From Micromonosporaceae bacterium (GTDB taxonomy: Bacteria; Actinomycetota; Actinomycetes; Mycobacteriales; Micromonosporaceae): 45,832 nt of DNA. Shown here piece after piece: positions 8,182 to 17,703 of this stretch. Each line of letters opens with the position of its first letter. Positions within the stretch are counted from its first letter, which is position 1. The notes beneath the pieces were generated by a model, which was not told the DNA's origin, made no database searches, and worked only from the letters and a program-made list of their open reading frames with translations. The position numbers and the translations under genes are program-made. The stretch is from positions 1-45,832 of the forward strand of contig JAEHDK010000613.1 in assembly GCA_016880465.1 (NCBI GenBank), given 5' to 3'.

Positions 8182-9303
8182 ATGAACGTCGACCTTGGCC
8201 GCCGGACCGACGACGGTGGGCTGGGCGCGGCACTGCCCGACTGCCTGTCCGCGGCAATCGCAGCCCCGTCGATACACAACACGCAGCCGTGGCGCTTCCG
8301 GGTCGCCGAGCATCACATCGACGTGCTCGCCGACCTTACCCGGCGGTTGGACGTGGTCGATAAGGCCAGTCGCGAGCTGTATCTCAGCTTGGGCGCGGCC
8401 GTACTGAACCTGCGGGTGGCGATCGCGGCGCACGGTCGCGCACCCATCATGCGCCTGCTACCCGACGCCGGCAAGACAGAACTGGTCGCCCGCATAGCGC
8501 CCGGTGCCGCCCAGCACAGGTCGGAGACGACCCGCCTGCTTGCGCGGGCCATCCCGCAGCGGCGCACCAACCGTAGGCCGTTCTTCGCCATCGGCGTGCC
8601 GCCAGAGGTGATCGCGGAGTTGCAGGCGGCGGCCGCCATTGAAGGCGCTCGTCTCGTACCGGTCGACGCCACGGGTCGGGACGCGGTGCTGGGCATCGTG
8701 CGCACAGCCGAGATGCTACGCCGCCGCGATCCGGCGTACCGCCAGGAACTGGCCAACTGGACGATCGAAGTACCACCGCGCCGGGACGGCATCCCGCCAG
8801 CCGCGTACGGCCCGTGGAGTGCGCTGGAGTCGATACCCCTGCGCGACTTCGGGCTTGTCCAGCCGGCCCGGCACCGCACGACCGTGTCGTTCGAACCCGA
8901 GCCGACCCTGGCCATCCTCTACTCCGCGGGCGACGGCCCGGAGCAGTGGCTGCGTGCCGGTCAGGCGCTGGAGCGGCTGTGGCTGACCGCGACGGTGCGC
9001 GGCCTGGCGACGACGCTGATGACCCAGCCGTTGGAGATTCCGCAGCTGAGGTCGTTGTTCCACGACCGAGACCGGGGCCAGGCCGCACAAGCGATCCTGC
9101 GCTTCGGGTACGGTCCACCCGCGCCGCCGTCGCCACGCCGGCCGCTGGAGTCGTTCGTCATGGACCATGCACCCGCAGCCCGCACCGGGTGGCCGAGCGA
9201 GGCGATCCGGCCCGTCGGCACGCCTCGGATCGGGACCTTCGGCTCCGGACCGGTGCCGTCTGGTCCTACCTGGAGGCACAGCGGCAGCGGTCCGATGGGA
9301 TAG
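8182..9303 (+). CDS. Acg-family nitroreductase-like protein 1
   Basis: AAPSIHNTQPWRFRV and RRTNRRPF motifs of the Acg family. Confidence 0.82.
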   Translation: MNVDLGRRTDDGGLGAALPDCLSAAIAAPSIHNTQPWRFRVAEHHIDVLADLTRRLDVVDKASRELYLSLGAAVLNLRVAIAAHGRAPIMRLLPDAGKTELVARIAPGAAQHRSETTRLLARAIPQRRTNRRPFFAIGVPPEVIAELQAAAAIEGARLVPVDATGRDAVLGIVRTAEMLRRRDPAYRQELANWTIEVPPRRDGIPPAAYGPWSALESIPLRDFGLVQPARHRTTVSFEPEPTLAILYSAGDGPEQWLRAGQALERLWLTATVRGLATTLMTQPLEIPQLRSLFHDRDRGQAAQAILRFGYGPPAPPSPRRPLESFVMDHAPAARTGWPSEAIRPVGTPRIGTFGSGPVPSGPTWRHSGSGPMG

Positions 9304-9308
9304 ACAAC

Positions 9309-9328
9309 GCCGGCCGACCCGGCCGGCG
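9309..9328 (+). terminator. GC hairpin CGCCGGCC-gacc-GGCCGGCG
   Basis: 8-bp perfect inverted repeat between acg-like 1 and the doxX-like gene. Confidence 0.35.
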
Positions 9329-9348
9329 ACCAAGAGGGGAGAAACGCC

Positions 9349-9978
9349 ATGACAACCATGGTTCCCCCGCGCCACAGGCCAGGCATGGACGACAAGGCGG
9401 CCGGCCCCGAGGCGCGGCGCACAACGCCCATCTCAACAGCGTCGACCGCCACCCCGCCCGAGTCGACAGCAGCGCGGACCGGCCGGCCGGCCGCCGGCGC
9501 CGTCGCCCGGTACGCCTGGTTCGTCGCGAGGATCGCGATGGCCTGGATCTTCCTCTGGGCCTTCCTGGACAAGGTGTTCGGGTGGGGGTACTCGACCCAA
9601 GCCGGCAAGGGGTGGATCGACGGCGGCAGCCCGACGAAGGGCTTCCTGTCCGGGGCCAAGGGACCGTTCGCCGACTTCTACCACGACCTGGCCGGTACGG
9701 CGTTCGCCAACTGGGCGTTCATGCTGGGCCTGCTCGGCATCGGCGTAGCGCTGCTGGCTGGTGTCGGCATGCGTATCGCGGCCGCAGCCGGGGCGCTGTT
9801 GCTGACGATGATGTACACGGTCGTGCTTCCGCCTACCACGAACCCGTTGATCGACGACCACATCGTCCTCGCTGTCCTGCTGGTGGGCCTGGCGGCGGCC
9901 GGCGCCGGCAACACCCTGGGGCTGGGCCGCTGGTGGGCCGGTACCGGTCTCGTCAAGCGCTTCCCCTGGCTCAAGTGA
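9349..9978 (+). CDS. DoxX/DoxD-like membrane protein
   Basis: RYAWFVARIAMAWIFLWAFLDKVFGWGYST.. typical of the DoxX/TQO small subunit family; four TM segments. Confidence 0.75.
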   Translation: MTTMVPPRHRPGMDDKAAGPEARRTTPISTASTATPPESTAARTGRPAAGAVARYAWFVARIAMAWIFLWAFLDKVFGWGYSTQAGKGWIDGGSPTKGFLSGAKGPFADFYHDLAGTAFANWAFMLGLLGIGVALLAGVGMRIAAAAGALLLTMMYTVVLPPTTNPLIDDHIVLAVLLVGLAAAGAGNTLGLGRWWAGTGLVKRFPWLK

Positions 9979-10026
9979 CCGGCTCCGGCTCGGCCCCGAG
10001 CCGAACACGTGGCCGTTGCCACGCAT

Positions 10027-10060
10027 CTCCCGGCGCATCCTGCCCAGGATGCGCCGGGAG
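10027..10060 (+). terminator. Hairpin CTCCCGGCGCATCCTG-cc-CAGGATGCGCCGGGAG
   Basis: Perfect 16-bp stem downstream of the doxX-like gene. Confidence 0.8.
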
Positions 10061-10173
10061 AGATTTGGCCTAGCCGCCGGTACCGTGACTTACCTGCGGC
10101 ACTACCACACCCGCCGGTACGGCGTTGATCCACCAGATGTCCGCGACTGGATCCGGCAGGAAGGGAAGTCACG

Positions 10174-11151
10174 ATGAGCGGCACCAACCCGGCGGCGGCA
10201 CTGGCCGAGGCGGCTGCGGCAGCCGCGCGAGCACCCTCGGTGCACAACACCCAGCCGTGGCGCTGGCGCGTCAGCCCGGACGGCCTGGACCTGTACGCCG
10301 AGCGCAGCCGCCAGCTGACCGCGACAGACCCCGATGGCCGGATGCTGACCATCAGTTGCGGCGCCGCCCTGCACCACGCGCGGATCGCGCTCGCGGCCGA
10401 GGGCTGGGTCGCGTCGGTCGACCTGCTTCCGACCAAGGGTGATCCGGACCACCTGGCGCGCATCACGCTGGCCGGCCGCACCGACGTCACACCGGCCGCC
10501 ATGCGGTTGGTGCAGACCATCGCGGTCCGGTACACCGACCGGCGGCCCACTGTCGACGTACCCATCCCCGCCGACGCGTTCGAAGCGCTGCGCCGGGAGG
10601 CCGGTACCGAACACATGGGCCTACATCCCCTGCGCACGAGCGGCCTTGCCGAGCTCGCCGCCGCCGCGGCGGCGGCCAACCGGATCGGCGTCGCGGACCT
10701 CGACCAGCGCGCCGAGCTGGCGTACTGGATCGGCGGCGAGCGCCCGAGCGGCGCCGGCGTACCGGACGCCGCGATCCCCGCACAACCGCCGCAGACCGGC
10801 GTACCCGAACGCGACTTCGGCCACCCCGGCACGCTCGCGGTCGGGACCGGCCACGACGCGAAGGCCACGTACGCCATCCTCTTCGGCCGCGGCGACCAAC
10901 CCGCCGACTGGATCCGCGCGGGCGAGACGCTGTCCGCCGTATGGCTGCTCGCCACCGAGCTCGGCATCGCGGTTCTCCCGCTCAGCTCGGTCGTGGAGAT
11001 ACCGGCCACCCGGGAGCGGCTGCACCACATCTTGTCCAACCTGTACATCCCGTATCTCGTGCTACGGCTTGGCAAGGCCGATCCCGACCACGCGGGCGCG
11101 GCCCGCACACCCCGGCTCGGCCCCGAGCAGACCATCGAACGCGCAGGCTAG
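10174..11151 (+). CDS. Acg-family nitroreductase-like protein 2
   Basis: ARAPSVHNTQPWRWRV, RYTDRRPT motifs. Confidence 0.85.
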   Translation: MSGTNPAAALAEAAAAAARAPSVHNTQPWRWRVSPDGLDLYAERSRQLTATDPDGRMLTISCGAALHHARIALAAEGWVASVDLLPTKGDPDHLARITLAGRTDVTPAAMRLVQTIAVRYTDRRPTVDVPIPADAFEALRREAGTEHMGLHPLRTSGLAELAAAAAAANRIGVADLDQRAELAYWIGGERPSGAGVPDAAIPAQPPQTGVPERDFGHPGTLAVGTGHDAKATYAILFGRGDQPADWIRAGETLSAVWLLATELGIAVLPLSSVVEIPATRERLHHILSNLYIPYLVLRLGKADPDHAGAARTPRLGPEQTIERAG

Positions 11152-11238
11152 CCCGGTCCGGCCGCGACCTTCGGCGACGATCGCGGGTAACCGTGGCGGC
11201 GCCACTCAGGTCCCGCACACCTGGATACCCGCCGAGTC

Positions 11239-11252
11239 GGGACGTACGGCCC
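11239..11252. promoter_or_regulatory. DevR-box-like site GGGACGTACGGCCC
   Basis: Matches GGGNCN4GNCCC at all specified positions; ends 54 nt before the acg-like 3 start. Confidence 0.5.
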
Positions 11253-11306
11253 TGCACATCATCAGCGTGCGGGCACAGGGTATGGCTGAGGACAAGGAGA
11301 CTGGTC

Positions 11307-12302
11307 ATGACCCGCTCGGACGCTCGGGAGAGCGCGCTGACCGCGGCGGTTCGCGCCGCACTGCATGCGCCGTCGGTGTTCAACACGCAGCCGTGGCAGT
11401 GGCACCTGGACGGCGATGCAGCCGAGCTGTACCTGGACAGTGATCGGCGACTCGAGGTGGTGGATCCACTCGGCCGGCTCATGACGGTCAGCTGCGGGGT
11501 GGCCCTGCACCACGCCCGGATGGCGCTCGCGGCGGAAGGGCAGGGCGTACTTGTCGAGCGCCGGCCGGCCGACGGCCCACCCACACTGGTCGCCCGGTTA
11601 CATATGCTGCTCGACCACGAACCCACGGATGACGAGCGCGCCATGTACGCCGCGATCCCTTGTCGGCGCACCGACCGGAGGCCCTACAGCGACGATCCGG
11701 TCCCCGGCGCGGTGGCCGCTGGGTTGGTGGCGGCAGCGAGGCGCGAGGGCGCGGTCCTGCACATCCTGCGACCAGACCAGGTGCCGGCGTTCGCCGTGGC
11801 GGTGGCTCGCGCCGGTGACCTGGAGATGGTCGACCCGGAGTACCGCGGCGAGCTGATCCGCTGGACGAACCGTCCACCGTGGAGCAATGACGGTGTACCG
11901 CCGACCACGGCCGTGCGGCCCGCACTGCGCGCCATACCGCCCCGCGAGTTCTCGCTTGGCGTGGAGCGCGGGATGCATCCCGGGTCGGGTACCGACCGGG
12001 GCGCTCTGTTCGCGATCCTCACCGTGGGGCGGGATGACGAGACCGGCTGGATCCACGGGGGTGAGGCGCTGTCGGCTGTCCTGCTCACCGCGACCGCCAA
12101 GGGCCTGGCCACCGCACCCATCAGCGACGTGATCGAGGTCGGGGTCACCCGTGAGGCGGTACGCAGACTGCTCGGCACGGCGCGACACCCGTACGCCGCC
12201 ATCCGCTTCGGCTACGGGGCGCCCGCCACGGATCTGCCTGCCGTACCACGGCGCCCGGCACACGAGGTCATCGCGAGCGTGGACGATGGACGTGCGCGAT
12301 GA
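11307..12302 (+). CDS. Acg-family nitroreductase-like protein 3
   Basis: HAPSVFNTQPWQWHL, RRTDRRPY motifs. Confidence 0.85.
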   Translation: MTRSDARESALTAAVRAALHAPSVFNTQPWQWHLDGDAAELYLDSDRRLEVVDPLGRLMTVSCGVALHHARMALAAEGQGVLVERRPADGPPTLVARLHMLLDHEPTDDERAMYAAIPCRRTDRRPYSDDPVPGAVAAGLVAAARREGAVLHILRPDQVPAFAVAVARAGDLEMVDPEYRGELIRWTNRPPWSNDGVPPTTAVRPALRAIPPREFSLGVERGMHPGSGTDRGALFAILTVGRDDETGWIHGGEALSAVLLTATAKGLATAPISDVIEVGVTREAVRRLLGTARHPYAAIRFGYGAPATDLPAVPRRPAHEVIASVDDGRAR

Positions 12303-13261
12303 CCACCGTCGACCTCACCCCTCGACTCCATGCCGCGGTCGATGCCGCGATCCGGGCGCCCTCCCTGCACAACACCCAGCCGTGGCGGTTCCGCTGCCGG
12401 GACGGCAGCCTGGAGGTACGGCTGGACCGTTCCCGCCGCCTGGCCGTCGCCGATCCGCGCGGCTGGGCCGCCCGGCTCGCCTGCGGGGCGGCCGCCCTGA
12501 ACGCCCGGCTGGCGCTGGCCGTGCTGGGCCTCGCGACCACCGTGCGGCTCAGGCCGGACCCTACCGACTCCGACCTGATGATCCAGCTGACGTGTGGTGG
12601 CGACCAGGCACCGACGCCGATCGAGCAACGCCTCTTCGACGCCATCGCGCGCCGGCGCAGCAACCGGGCCCCGTTCTGGCCGCAGCCGGTGCCCGCCGAC
12701 GCGCGGGCGGCGCTCGTCGCCGCTGCCCGCGTCGAGAACGCCTGGCTCGAGCTGGTCATCGGTACCCCGGCCGTCGAGGCAATCACCGAGATCGCCCGGG
12801 CGGCCGGCCGGGTGCTCGACCGCGATCCGGCGTACCGGGCCGAGATGCGCGCGTGGGCCCGCGACGACGACAGCGCTCGCGACGGGGTGCCGTGGTGGGC
12901 CGGAGGCGTCAGCCAGGAACCGCACGACGTGCTACCGGTACGTGATTCCGGCGGACCTACCCGAGCGCCCGGGCAGGCCTTCGAGGGTGAGCCGTTGGTG
13001 GCCGTCCTCGGAGCGGCCGGCGACGGCGCCAACGACCAGCTGACCGCAGGCATGGCTCTGCAACGGGTTCTGCTCACCGCCACCGCCGCGGGGCTCGCCG
13101 CGTCGATGCTGTCCCAGCCGATCGAGGTAGCCGCCGCGCGCGAGCAGCTGCGGATCGCGCTCGGCCGGTACGGGACACCGCAGATGGTCGTGCGGATCGG
13201 TTACGGCCGGCCCGCCTTCCGCACCCCCCGCCGACCGCCCACCGACGTCATCGATGCCTGA
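12299..13261 (+). CDS. Acg-family nitroreductase-like protein 4
   Basis: RAPSLHNTQPWRFRC, RRSNRAPF motifs; ATGA overlap with preceding gene. Confidence 0.85.
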   Translation: MTTVDLTPRLHAAVDAAIRAPSLHNTQPWRFRCRDGSLEVRLDRSRRLAVADPRGWAARLACGAAALNARLALAVLGLATTVRLRPDPTDSDLMIQLTCGGDQAPTPIEQRLFDAIARRRSNRAPFWPQPVPADARAALVAAARVENAWLELVIGTPAVEAITEIARAAGRVLDRDPAYRAEMRAWARDDDSARDGVPWWAGGVSQEPHDVLPVRDSGGPTRAPGQAFEGEPLVAVLGAAGDGANDQLTAGMALQRVLLTATAAGLAASMLSQPIEVAAAREQLRIALGRYGTPQMVVRIGYGRPAFRTPRRPPTDVIDA

Positions 13262-13297
13262 GGCCGCTGTCGCTCACCGTCCACAAAGGAGAACGTC

Positions 13298-14191
13298 ATG
13301 GACAACAGCAAGCAACCCATTGTCGTCGGCGTGGACGGCTCATCAAGCAGCACCATCGCGGCCGAGTACGCCGCTGCGCTGGCCGTCCGGCGGAACCGAC
13401 CGCTGCTGCTGGTGCACGGGTATCTCTATCCGTCCGCCTACGGCGCGCTCGGGTTCAGCCCGTACTCGCCGGTCATGCCCGATACCCGCGACAGCGTCGA
13501 TGCCATGATGAAGGCGTCGGCGGAGCACCTGCGCCAGCAGTACCCGGATCTTGATATCGGCACCCTGCAGGTCGCGGCCGGTGGCGCCCTTGCTCTGATC
13601 GAGCAGTCACAACGGGCCGAACTCCTCGTCGTCGGCTGCCGCGGGCTGGGCGGCTTCGCCGAGCTGTTGCTCGGCTCGGTCAGCTCGCAGGTCGCCGCAC
13701 ACGCGGACTGCCCGGTCATCGTCATCCGTCCAGCCGATACGCCACCCCCGGCTGACGCGCCGATCATCGTCGGTGTCGACGGCTCACCCGAGTCCGCACT
13801 GGCGGTCGGCTTCGGTTTCACCGAGGCAGCCGCCCGGGGCGTGGGCGTCACCGTGCTCAACGTCTACTGGGTCACCGCCCACCTGGACCTGCGCCGCTCC
13901 GGCGAGGAGCTCGACAACGAGGCCCGGGAACACGCCGGCCATCTTGTCAGCGAAGCCGTCCGTCCCTGGCTCGACAGGTACCCGGATGTCCCGGTGACGA
14001 CGACCTTGCTGCACCATCTGAACCCCGAGTACCAGCTGGCCGAAGCATCGCGCGGGGCCAGCCTCGTCGTGGTTGGTGCCCGCGGCCGGGGTGGCTTCAC
14101 CGGTCTACTACTCGGCTCGGTCAGCCAGGCCCTCGTCCACCATGGCCACTGCCCCGTCGCGGTCGTCCACGCCCACCGGAAGAGTCAATGA
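13298..14191 (+). CDS. Universal stress protein, tandem USP domains
   Basis: PIVVGVDGSSSS.., PIIVGVDGSPES.., GARGRGGFTGLLLGSVS. Confidence 0.9.
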   Translation: MDNSKQPIVVGVDGSSSSTIAAEYAAALAVRRNRPLLLVHGYLYPSAYGALGFSPYSPVMPDTRDSVDAMMKASAEHLRQQYPDLDIGTLQVAAGGALALIEQSQRAELLVVGCRGLGGFAELLLGSVSSQVAAHADCPVIVIRPADTPPPADAPIIVGVDGSPESALAVGFGFTEAAARGVGVTVLNVYWVTAHLDLRRSGEELDNEAREHAGHLVSEAVRPWLDRYPDVPVTTTLLHHLNPEYQLAEASRGASLVVVGARGRGGFTGLLLGSVSQALVHHGHCPVAVVHAHRKSQ

Positions 14192-14234
14192 CTACCAGCC
14201 AGGAGCCGATGAGGACCCATCCCCACCTCCGGCA

Positions 14235-17200
14235 TTAGGTGTCCGGGCCGGCCGGTACGCCGACCAGGGCGGCGATGTGCCACCGCGGATCGATTCCGAT
14301 CTCGGCGAACAGGGCGTGCGCCGCGGCCCGGCGCGTGTCCGCCGCTGATGTGTCGCCGAGGATGTGTGCGGCGTGGCCGGCGACCAGGTGCGCGCGCGCC
14401 TGGCCGAGACGATGGCCCGTCTCCTGGTCGATGCGTACGGCACGATCCGCTTCGTCGGCCGCCACCGCGGGCTCACCCCGGCCGAGGTGGGTCGCGGCGA
14501 GGACGGTGCGGGCCTGACCCTCCAGCAGCCGGTACCCGCCGCGCTGGGCGAGGTCGACCCCCTGCCGGGCCAGACTCGCGGCGGAGTCGGGCCGGCCCCC
14601 GGCGTGGTGGGCCGCGGCCAGCCGGACGAGCACGTCGACCTCGAGGAGGCGGTCATCGGATTCGCGGGCGAGCGCCAGCGCCCGCTGCAGGCCGGCGATG
14701 GCCCGCGCCTGGTCGCCAACGTGCAGGTCGACGCTGGCCAGCGCGGCCAGCGAGGCGCTGACCTGAGATTGGTCGCCGATCTCGTCGGCGATCACGTATG
14801 CCGCTTCGGCGAGATCTCGTGCCTTGCCGAACGCGCCCAGGTCGCGGTGTATCTCGGCGAGGCTGTACTGGATGTGGCACAGGTAGTAGCGGTCACCAGT
14901 CTCGTGTGTCGCGGCCAACGCCGGGGTGAGGGTGTCGACCGCGTCGTCGAGCCGGCCCAACGTGTGGTAGTCGACGCCGAGGGCGGCGTTGACCCTGGCC
15001 TCGGCCGCTCGGGCACCCATCCGCCGGTACGCGGCGGCCGCCCGCAGGTGATGCTCGACGGCCTGCTCCAGGCGTCCGAGTCCCCAGCAGACCAGGCCGA
15101 GGTTGGCCAGCGCGGTGGCCTCGCCCGCAGCCCAGCCGAGTTGCCGGCGCATCACCAGCGACCGGGACAGGTAGTCGGCGGCGGGCTCGAGCCGCCCGAG
15201 CATTTGAAAGCAGCCGCCGACGCCGCCCGCCCCGGCCGCCTCGCCGTGCGCCCAGCCGGCCCGCTGGGCATGGCTGATGGCCAGCTGGTAGGAGGCGATT
15301 GCCTCCTCGTACCGTCCGCGTACGGAGTGCAGCAGGGCCAGGCTGAGGTGGCTCGCGGCGATGGCACGCTGGTCGTGGTCGGCCTCGGCGGCGGACCGCC
15401 CCGCCTCCGCGGCGGCCTGCCAGTCCACTGTGCACATGCGAGAGACGAAGTAACCACGCAGCGCGTCCGCCAGCCGCCACGCGACCGGCCGCGAACCGTG
15501 CTCGGCCGCGTACCGGATCGCGGCGACCAGGTTGCCTCGCTGGGCGTCGACCCAGGTCGACGCCTCGGTCTGGTCGGCGAACCGGTACGGGTCCGCCGGT
15601 GGAGCCGGCAGTCGCACGAACTCCGGGTACAGGACCTCGGCGGCCGCGTCGACGTGGCGCTGGAAGTACTCGTACAGCCGGTCCAGCGCGAAGCGGCGCT
15701 CGACCGCGGGCTCCTCCGTCAGGGCCCGGTCGGTGGCGTACTCGCGGAGCAGGTCGTGCAGCGCGTATCGCCCTGGAGCGTGCTCGTCGACGAGGTGTGC
15801 GGAGGCCAGTTGGTCCAGCCGGACCGCGGCTGTGGCGGGATCGGTGCCGGCCAGCGCGGCGGCGGCCGGCACCGTGGTGTCGTGGCCCGGGTTGACGCCC
15901 AGCAGGCGGAACAGCCGCCGCACATCCTCCGGTTGGGCCCGGTAGGACAGGTCGAATGCGATGCGCACTCCGTCGGCACCGGTCTCCAAGCTGCCCAGCC
16001 GGTCGCCGCGCAGCCGGTCGTTGTACTCGGCGAGGCTGGAATGCGGGCGGGCGACCAGACTCGCCGCAGCGATCCGCAAGGCCAGCGGCAGGTTACCGCA
16101 CATGGCCGCCAGCTCGGCGGTGGCCTGCGGCTCCGCGTTCACCCGGGCGGCGCCGAGCAGCCGGGCCAACAGGGCGTACGCCTCGTCGTCGCCGAGCACA
16201 TCGAGGCTCACCGGTACGGCGCCGTCGCAGGCGACCAGGCCGTCCAGCCGGTCGCGGCTCGTGACCAGCGCCAGGCAACCGGGTCCGCCCGGCACCAGCG
16301 GCCGTACCTGGTCCGGGTCCAGCGCGTTGTCCAGCAGCACCAGCACCCGCTTGTCGGCCAGCAAGCTACGGTACAGCGCGCTCGCTTCGTCCACATCGGA
16401 CGGTATCCGCTCGGCGGGTACGTCCAGCGCCCGCAGGAACCGGGCCAGCGCCTCGATGGGCCGCACCGGCGCGGCGGAGGCGTGGCCGCGCAGGTTCACG
16501 TACAGCTGCCCGTCGCCGAACCGGTGCCGGGCCCGGTGCGCCCAGCGCACGGCCAGCGCGGTCTTGCCCACCCCCGCGGTCCCGGCGATCACGGAGATAA
16601 CCACGGCCACGGCGTTCGGGTCGTCATCGACCGGCAGGACCGAGTCCAGCTGCTTCAGCTGAACGTGGCGACCGGTGAAACCGGCCACCACGGCCGGCAG
16701 CTGAGCCGGCCGCTGAGCCGGCCGCTGAGCCGGCTGCTGGGCGGCGGGCCGTTGGGCGGACTCCTGAGCCGGCCGCTCGGCCTGGTCCGGCTCTCCCGCT
16801 GCCGCCGCGATGAGAACGGCCCGCTGTACCTCGCGCAGCTGCGGCCCCGGGTCCAAGCCCAGCTCACCACGCAGGACCTGACGCGCCCGGTGGTACGCAT
16901 CCAGCGCCTCCGCCCGCCGGCCGCACCGGTGCAGCGCCTCCATCAACAAGGCCCAGCGGCCCTCGCGCAACGGATGGTCCTCGACCAGCCGGTACAGCTC
17001 GTCGACGGCCTCCGTACACCGGTCCAGGCGCAGCAAAGCGCCGACGCGCTCCTCCTCCGCGGCCACCCGCAGCTGTTCTAGGTACGCGAACCGGACCGCG
17101 AGCACCGGACGCTGTGGCACATCGGCGAACACCGGCCCGCGCCACAGTGCCAGAGCCTTGGCCAGCCGCGACGCCGCCGGCTCCAGCCGGCCCGCATCCC

Positions 17201-17528
17201 GCTCCCGTCGCCCGGCGGCGACCAGGTGCTCGAAGACCGTGGCGTCGACGTCGCCGTGCGCGGCGACCAGCTCGTAGCCGCGGCCCCGGGTCACCAACGT
17301 GCCGTCCCCCAGCATCTGGCGAAGCCGCATCACGTACGCCTGCACGGTGTTCACCGCACGCCTCGGTGGCCGATCACCCCAGACCGCGTCCACCAGCCGG
17401 TCCGTGCTCACCGCCCGGCCCACCTCGGCCAGCAGCACGGCCAGCAGCAGCCGCTGCTGTTCCGCCGACACCGGCACCCAGCCGGCGGCGCTGCGTACCC
17501 GAACCGGTCCAAGGATGCGAAACCGCAT
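14235..17528 (-). CDS. AfsR/SARP-family transcriptional regulator (winged helix-BTAD-NB-ARC-TPR)
   Basis: N-terminal MRFRILGPVRVRSAAGWVPV.., BTAD region, P-loop GTAGVGKTALAVRWAH, multiple C-terminal TPRs. Confidence 0.92.
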   Translation of the reverse strand: MRFRILGPVRVRSAAGWVPVSAEQQRLLLAVLLAEVGRAVSTDRLVDAVWGDRPPRRAVNTVQAYVMRLRQMLGDGTLVTRGRGYELVAAHGDVDATVFEHLVAAGRRERDAGRLEPAASRLAKALALWRGPVFADVPQRPVLAVRFAYLEQLRVAAEEERVGALLRLDRCTEAVDELYRLVEDHPLREGRWALLMEALHRCGRRAEALDAYHRARQVLRGELGLDPGPQLREVQRAVLIAAAAGEPDQAERPAQESAQRPAAQQPAQRPAQRPAQLPAVVAGFTGRHVQLKQLDSVLPVDDDPNAVAVVISVIAGTAGVGKTALAVRWAHRARHRFGDGQLYVNLRGHASAAPVRPIEALARFLRALDVPAERIPSDVDEASALYRSLLADKRVLVLLDNALDPDQVRPLVPGGPGCLALVTSRDRLDGLVACDGAVPVSLDVLGDDEAYALLARLLGAARVNAEPQATAELAAMCGNLPLALRIAAASLVARPHSSLAEYNDRLRGDRLGSLETGADGVRIAFDLSYRAQPEDVRRLFRLLGVNPGHDTTVPAAAALAGTDPATAAVRLDQLASAHLVDEHAPGRYALHDLLREYATDRALTEEPAVERRFALDRLYEYFQRHVDAAAEVLYPEFVRLPAPPADPYRFADQTEASTWVDAQRGNLVAAIRYAAEHGSRPVAWRLADALRGYFVSRMCTVDWQAAAEAGRSAAEADHDQRAIAASHLSLALLHSVRGRYEEAIASYQLAISHAQRAGWAHGEAAGAGGVGGCFQMLGRLEPAADYLSRSLVMRRQLGWAAGEATALANLGLVCWGLGRLEQAVEHHLRAAAAYRRMGARAAEARVNAALGVDYHTLGRLDDAVDTLTPALAATHETGDRYYLCHIQYSLAEIHRDLGAFGKARDLAEAAYVIADEIGDQSQVSASLAALASVDLHVGDQARAIAGLQRALALARESDDRLLEVDVLVRLAAAHHAGGRPDSAASLARQGVDLAQRGGYRLLEGQARTVLAATHLGRGEPAVAADEADRAVRIDQETGHRLGQARAHLVAGHAAHILGDTSAADTRRAAAHALFAEIGIDPRWHIAALVGVPAGPDT
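16701..16736. repeat. Tandem 12-bp repeat (ctgagccggccg x3, last degenerate) in the SARP linker
   Basis: Direct reading; encodes the AQRP-rich linker between BTAD and NB-ARC. Confidence 0.8.
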
Positions 17529-17703
17529 ACCCGCTCCCTTCCAGCCTCGTCACCGGCGGTTCGGAGCATGCCCATGTCCGGATGGCTCACTTTAGTCAAC
17601 GCGACGTCGTCGCGACTCAGCCCGCCACGGCATCGTCCGGCCGGGGCAGCCACCACGGCGGCCGCCTCGCCCGCGGAGTCCGCGTGACGGCGGCGGAGCT
17701 GGT

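Noticed and set aside
10074-10120. Direct repeat CCGCCGGTAC (10074-10083, 10111-10120) upstream of acg-like 2
   Set aside because: Only two short GC-rich copies; not enough to claim a regulatory element.
14364-17081. 905-aa plus-strand ORF opposite the SARP gene
   Set aside because: Shadow ORF from high-GC codon bias; composition lacks domain motifs, while the minus strand encodes a coherent BTAD-NB-ARC-TPR protein.
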